Shown here in pieces: positions 62,801-64,000 of a stretch of 64,000 nt of DNA. The number at the start of each line of letters is the position of its first letter. The stretch's first letter is position 1. Made by a program: the position numbers and the translations under genes. Source of the stretch: Parapristionchus giblindavisi (Eukaryota > Nematoda > Chromadorea > Rhabditida > Diplogasteridae). The stretch is taken from the NCBI GenBank assembly GCA_943737045.1, contig CALSFV010000017.1, positions 1,178,001-1,242,000 of the forward strand, written 5' to 3'. The notes beneath the pieces were generated by a model, which was not told where the DNA came from, made no database searches, and saw only the letters and a program-made list of their open reading frames with translations.

Positions 62801-62927
62801 GTATCCAATCAATCGATATTCAGGCAAACATCGCCGTTGGTACTCACAATTCTACACAGAATCCTCTCCTCGCCTACTTCCCGACGGTACCGTAACCAAT
62901 CGTGCTAAGAGCGCTCTTGAATGGTAG
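59817..62927 (+). CDS. daf-36: DAF-36 / Neverland Rieske oxygenase (cholesterol 7-desaturase)
   Basis: DAF-36 converts cholesterol to 7-dehydrocholesterol, the first step toward dafachronic acids, ligands of DAF-12. Fourteen exons sum to 417 codons plus stop: 59817-59945, 60022-60079, 60662-60754, 60798-60895, 61437-61550, 61700-61746, 61793-61871, 61922-62024, 62081-62199, 62295-62354, 62408-62511, 62565-62631, 62678-62756, 62824-62927. An N-terminal membrane segment (MTLFLYTVAAALLLLYPIYL) is followed by RRWGDLGYYF. The Rieske [2Fe-2S] ligands are C-P-H in SYCPHLGAN and C-x-x-H in CPFHGWVF. The mononuclear iron motif is visible in ENGADLAHLGYLH (D, H and H). The size fits C. elegans DAF-36 (about 430). 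The start ATG follows TACTAG, a possible trans-splice acceptor. The acceptor at 62408 was chosen because it keeps phase and gives VQIGPGIVQMHF. Confidence 0.93.
60295..60407. mobile_element. TTAA-flanked hairpin MITE in daf-36 intron
   Basis: 113 bp, TTAA on both sides (60291-60294 and 60408-60411). Ends AGGCACACCCGAGCTAATT and the diverged complement AATTAGCTCGGCCT. Confidence 0.8.
61592..61665 (+). tRNA. tRNA-Ile (anticodon AAU)
   Basis: A 74-nt cloverleaf folds cleanly. The acceptor GCCGCCA pairs with TGGCGGC and the D stem GCTC with GAGC. The anticodon arm TGGGT-CTAATAA-GCCCA gives anticodon AAT, and the T arm GCAGG-TTCGACC-CCTGC is perfect. Discriminator base A, no intron, no encoded CCA. 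It lies in sense orientation in the daf-36 intron between 61550 and 61700. Confidence 0.97.
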
Positions 62928-64000
62928 ACACTACCGTAACCACCTCCTTCCCACTAGAGTAATCCCGGTCTAATCACACTCCAATACAGTATCCAAAATC
63001 TCTACCGTAACCATTCCAAGTGAGAGCCAAAACATATTTGTAGCATACCGTATCCGCCTTTCATCGTCCATTCCTTCTATCGCAGTAATTGTTCATCTTC
63101 GGGTTTCCATTTCGTTTCTGTTGCAATATTATTATTTAAACGTAATAAAATTGTTATGAATATATACTTATCGACATGTAAAATCAATAAATGCGACACA
63201 ATTTGAACACTTTACATGGAACCATTTCTTTATTCGTCTCGCTCTCAACAATGGACATCTGTTATTATAGTAAGCATACAAGATATGAGATAAATGAACG
63301 ACAGAAAGAATGGTCTGATAACAATACTCAGTGGTGGTTCTACTGAAGATGGCCAACACCACTGAGTAGGGTTCCGCTGTCTAGAACCCCTGGCCGAAAC
63401 AGCGGGGCCTTAACTAGTTTTATATTGCATGTTATAATATTACTAGAGTACGTTTGCATGCTTTGATATATTGTACTTCACATTAATTATCATCTAAACG
63501 AGGATATACTGTAGGATTACGGTAGACTAATTGAACGAAAAATAACTATAGAGATAATATTTAGAGTATATTGAGATAGGCGTTATACGGGAGTGATCGA
63601 CCAGAGTGACTCAAGGTAGATGGACGGGGATTCATTAATCATATAAGTGGGCGTGGCTTAGAGACTAAAAGTGGGCGTGGCTTAGAGACTAAAAATGGGC
63701 GTGGTTTAGAGGCTAAAATTGGACGGTATAGAGCATACAATTATGATCACGGTATACATATGAACATCAAGTGATGATGAAATAAACGGATTGAGAGATA
63801 GACAAGTAGAGAAAGAAGAAGAAGAAGAAGGTCTACGATGACAACGACAATACGGGGACGAATGTCCAACTTCATACAAACCATTTTTATTTATTTTATT
63901 TGGCATTTTATAAAATAAACATTGGGAGACAGAGACCCTAATAGACAGAGTTAAAATAGTACAGACAGCTAAATACAGCGAAAAGGGGCGGTCAATTACT
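62928..64000. other. 3' flank of daf-36 and right window edge
   Basis: AATAAA at 63144-63149 is a candidate poly(A) signal for daf-36, 217 bp after the stop; another is near 63187. A small hairpin around CTCAGTGGTG lies at 63328-63370, and a tandem repeat is at 63647-63720. No further gene is supported. Confidence 0.5.
63647..63720. repeat. 24-bp tandem repeat, three copies
   Basis: Unit GTGGGCGTGGCTTAGAGACT plus AAAA; the third copy has GTTTAGAGGC in place of GCTTAGAGAC. Confidence 0.85.

Overview
The window looks like nuclear DNA from a free-living-type rhabditid nematode. It is intron-dense and AT-rich in the introns, with GT..TTTCAG splice sites. It carries clear orthologues of four genes known from Caenorhabditis: rme-8, npp-6, wts-1 and daf-36. 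The first three are, as far as I recall, on chromosome I in C. elegans; daf-36 is on V. The species cannot be named from sequence alone.

Layout: (1) 519-17505, + strand, the C-terminal 1254 residues of RME-8/DNAJC13 in 38 exons, with the 5' end outside the window. (2) 19314-22488, + strand, a 413-residue orphan protein with one N-terminal membrane segment, an Ala/Pro/Thr-rich middle and a Lys/Glu-rich tail. (3) 22873-23906 and 24710-25951, + strand, a tandem pair of small secreted cysteine-rich proteins; the second has an in-frame TAG and a transposon in its 3' end. (4) 25952-29448, a gene-free transposon cluster. (5) 29449-44644, + strand, NPP-6/Nup160 in about 43 exons. (6) 45287-57116, - strand, the Hippo-pathway kinase WTS-1/LATS in 30 exons, tail-to-tail with npp-6. 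(7) 59817-62927, + strand, the Rieske oxygenase DAF-36/Neverland in 14 exons, head-to-head with wts-1, with a tRNA-Ile(AAU) gene in its fifth intron.

Exon models were built by hand from splice sites, reading frame and remembered family sequences. For genes 2, 3, 6 and 7 the summed exon lengths are exact multiples of three. The genes serve unrelated processes (endosome sorting, nuclear pore, growth control, steroid hormone synthesis), so no operon or pathway link is claimed.

The most unusual material is in the introns and spacers. They hold many palindromic and miniature inverted-repeat elements, several with clean target duplications (TTAA, TA, 8 bp). The most notable are two related TTAA-flanked elements carrying tRNA-like cores with Pol III A and B boxes; one sits in one arm of a 1.9-kb palindrome whose other arm preserves the empty site. 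There is also a 60-bp tandem array that has copied the end of an rme-8 exon with its 5' splice site, and there are abundant intronic GATCTTTGATC and TACGGTAG motifs.
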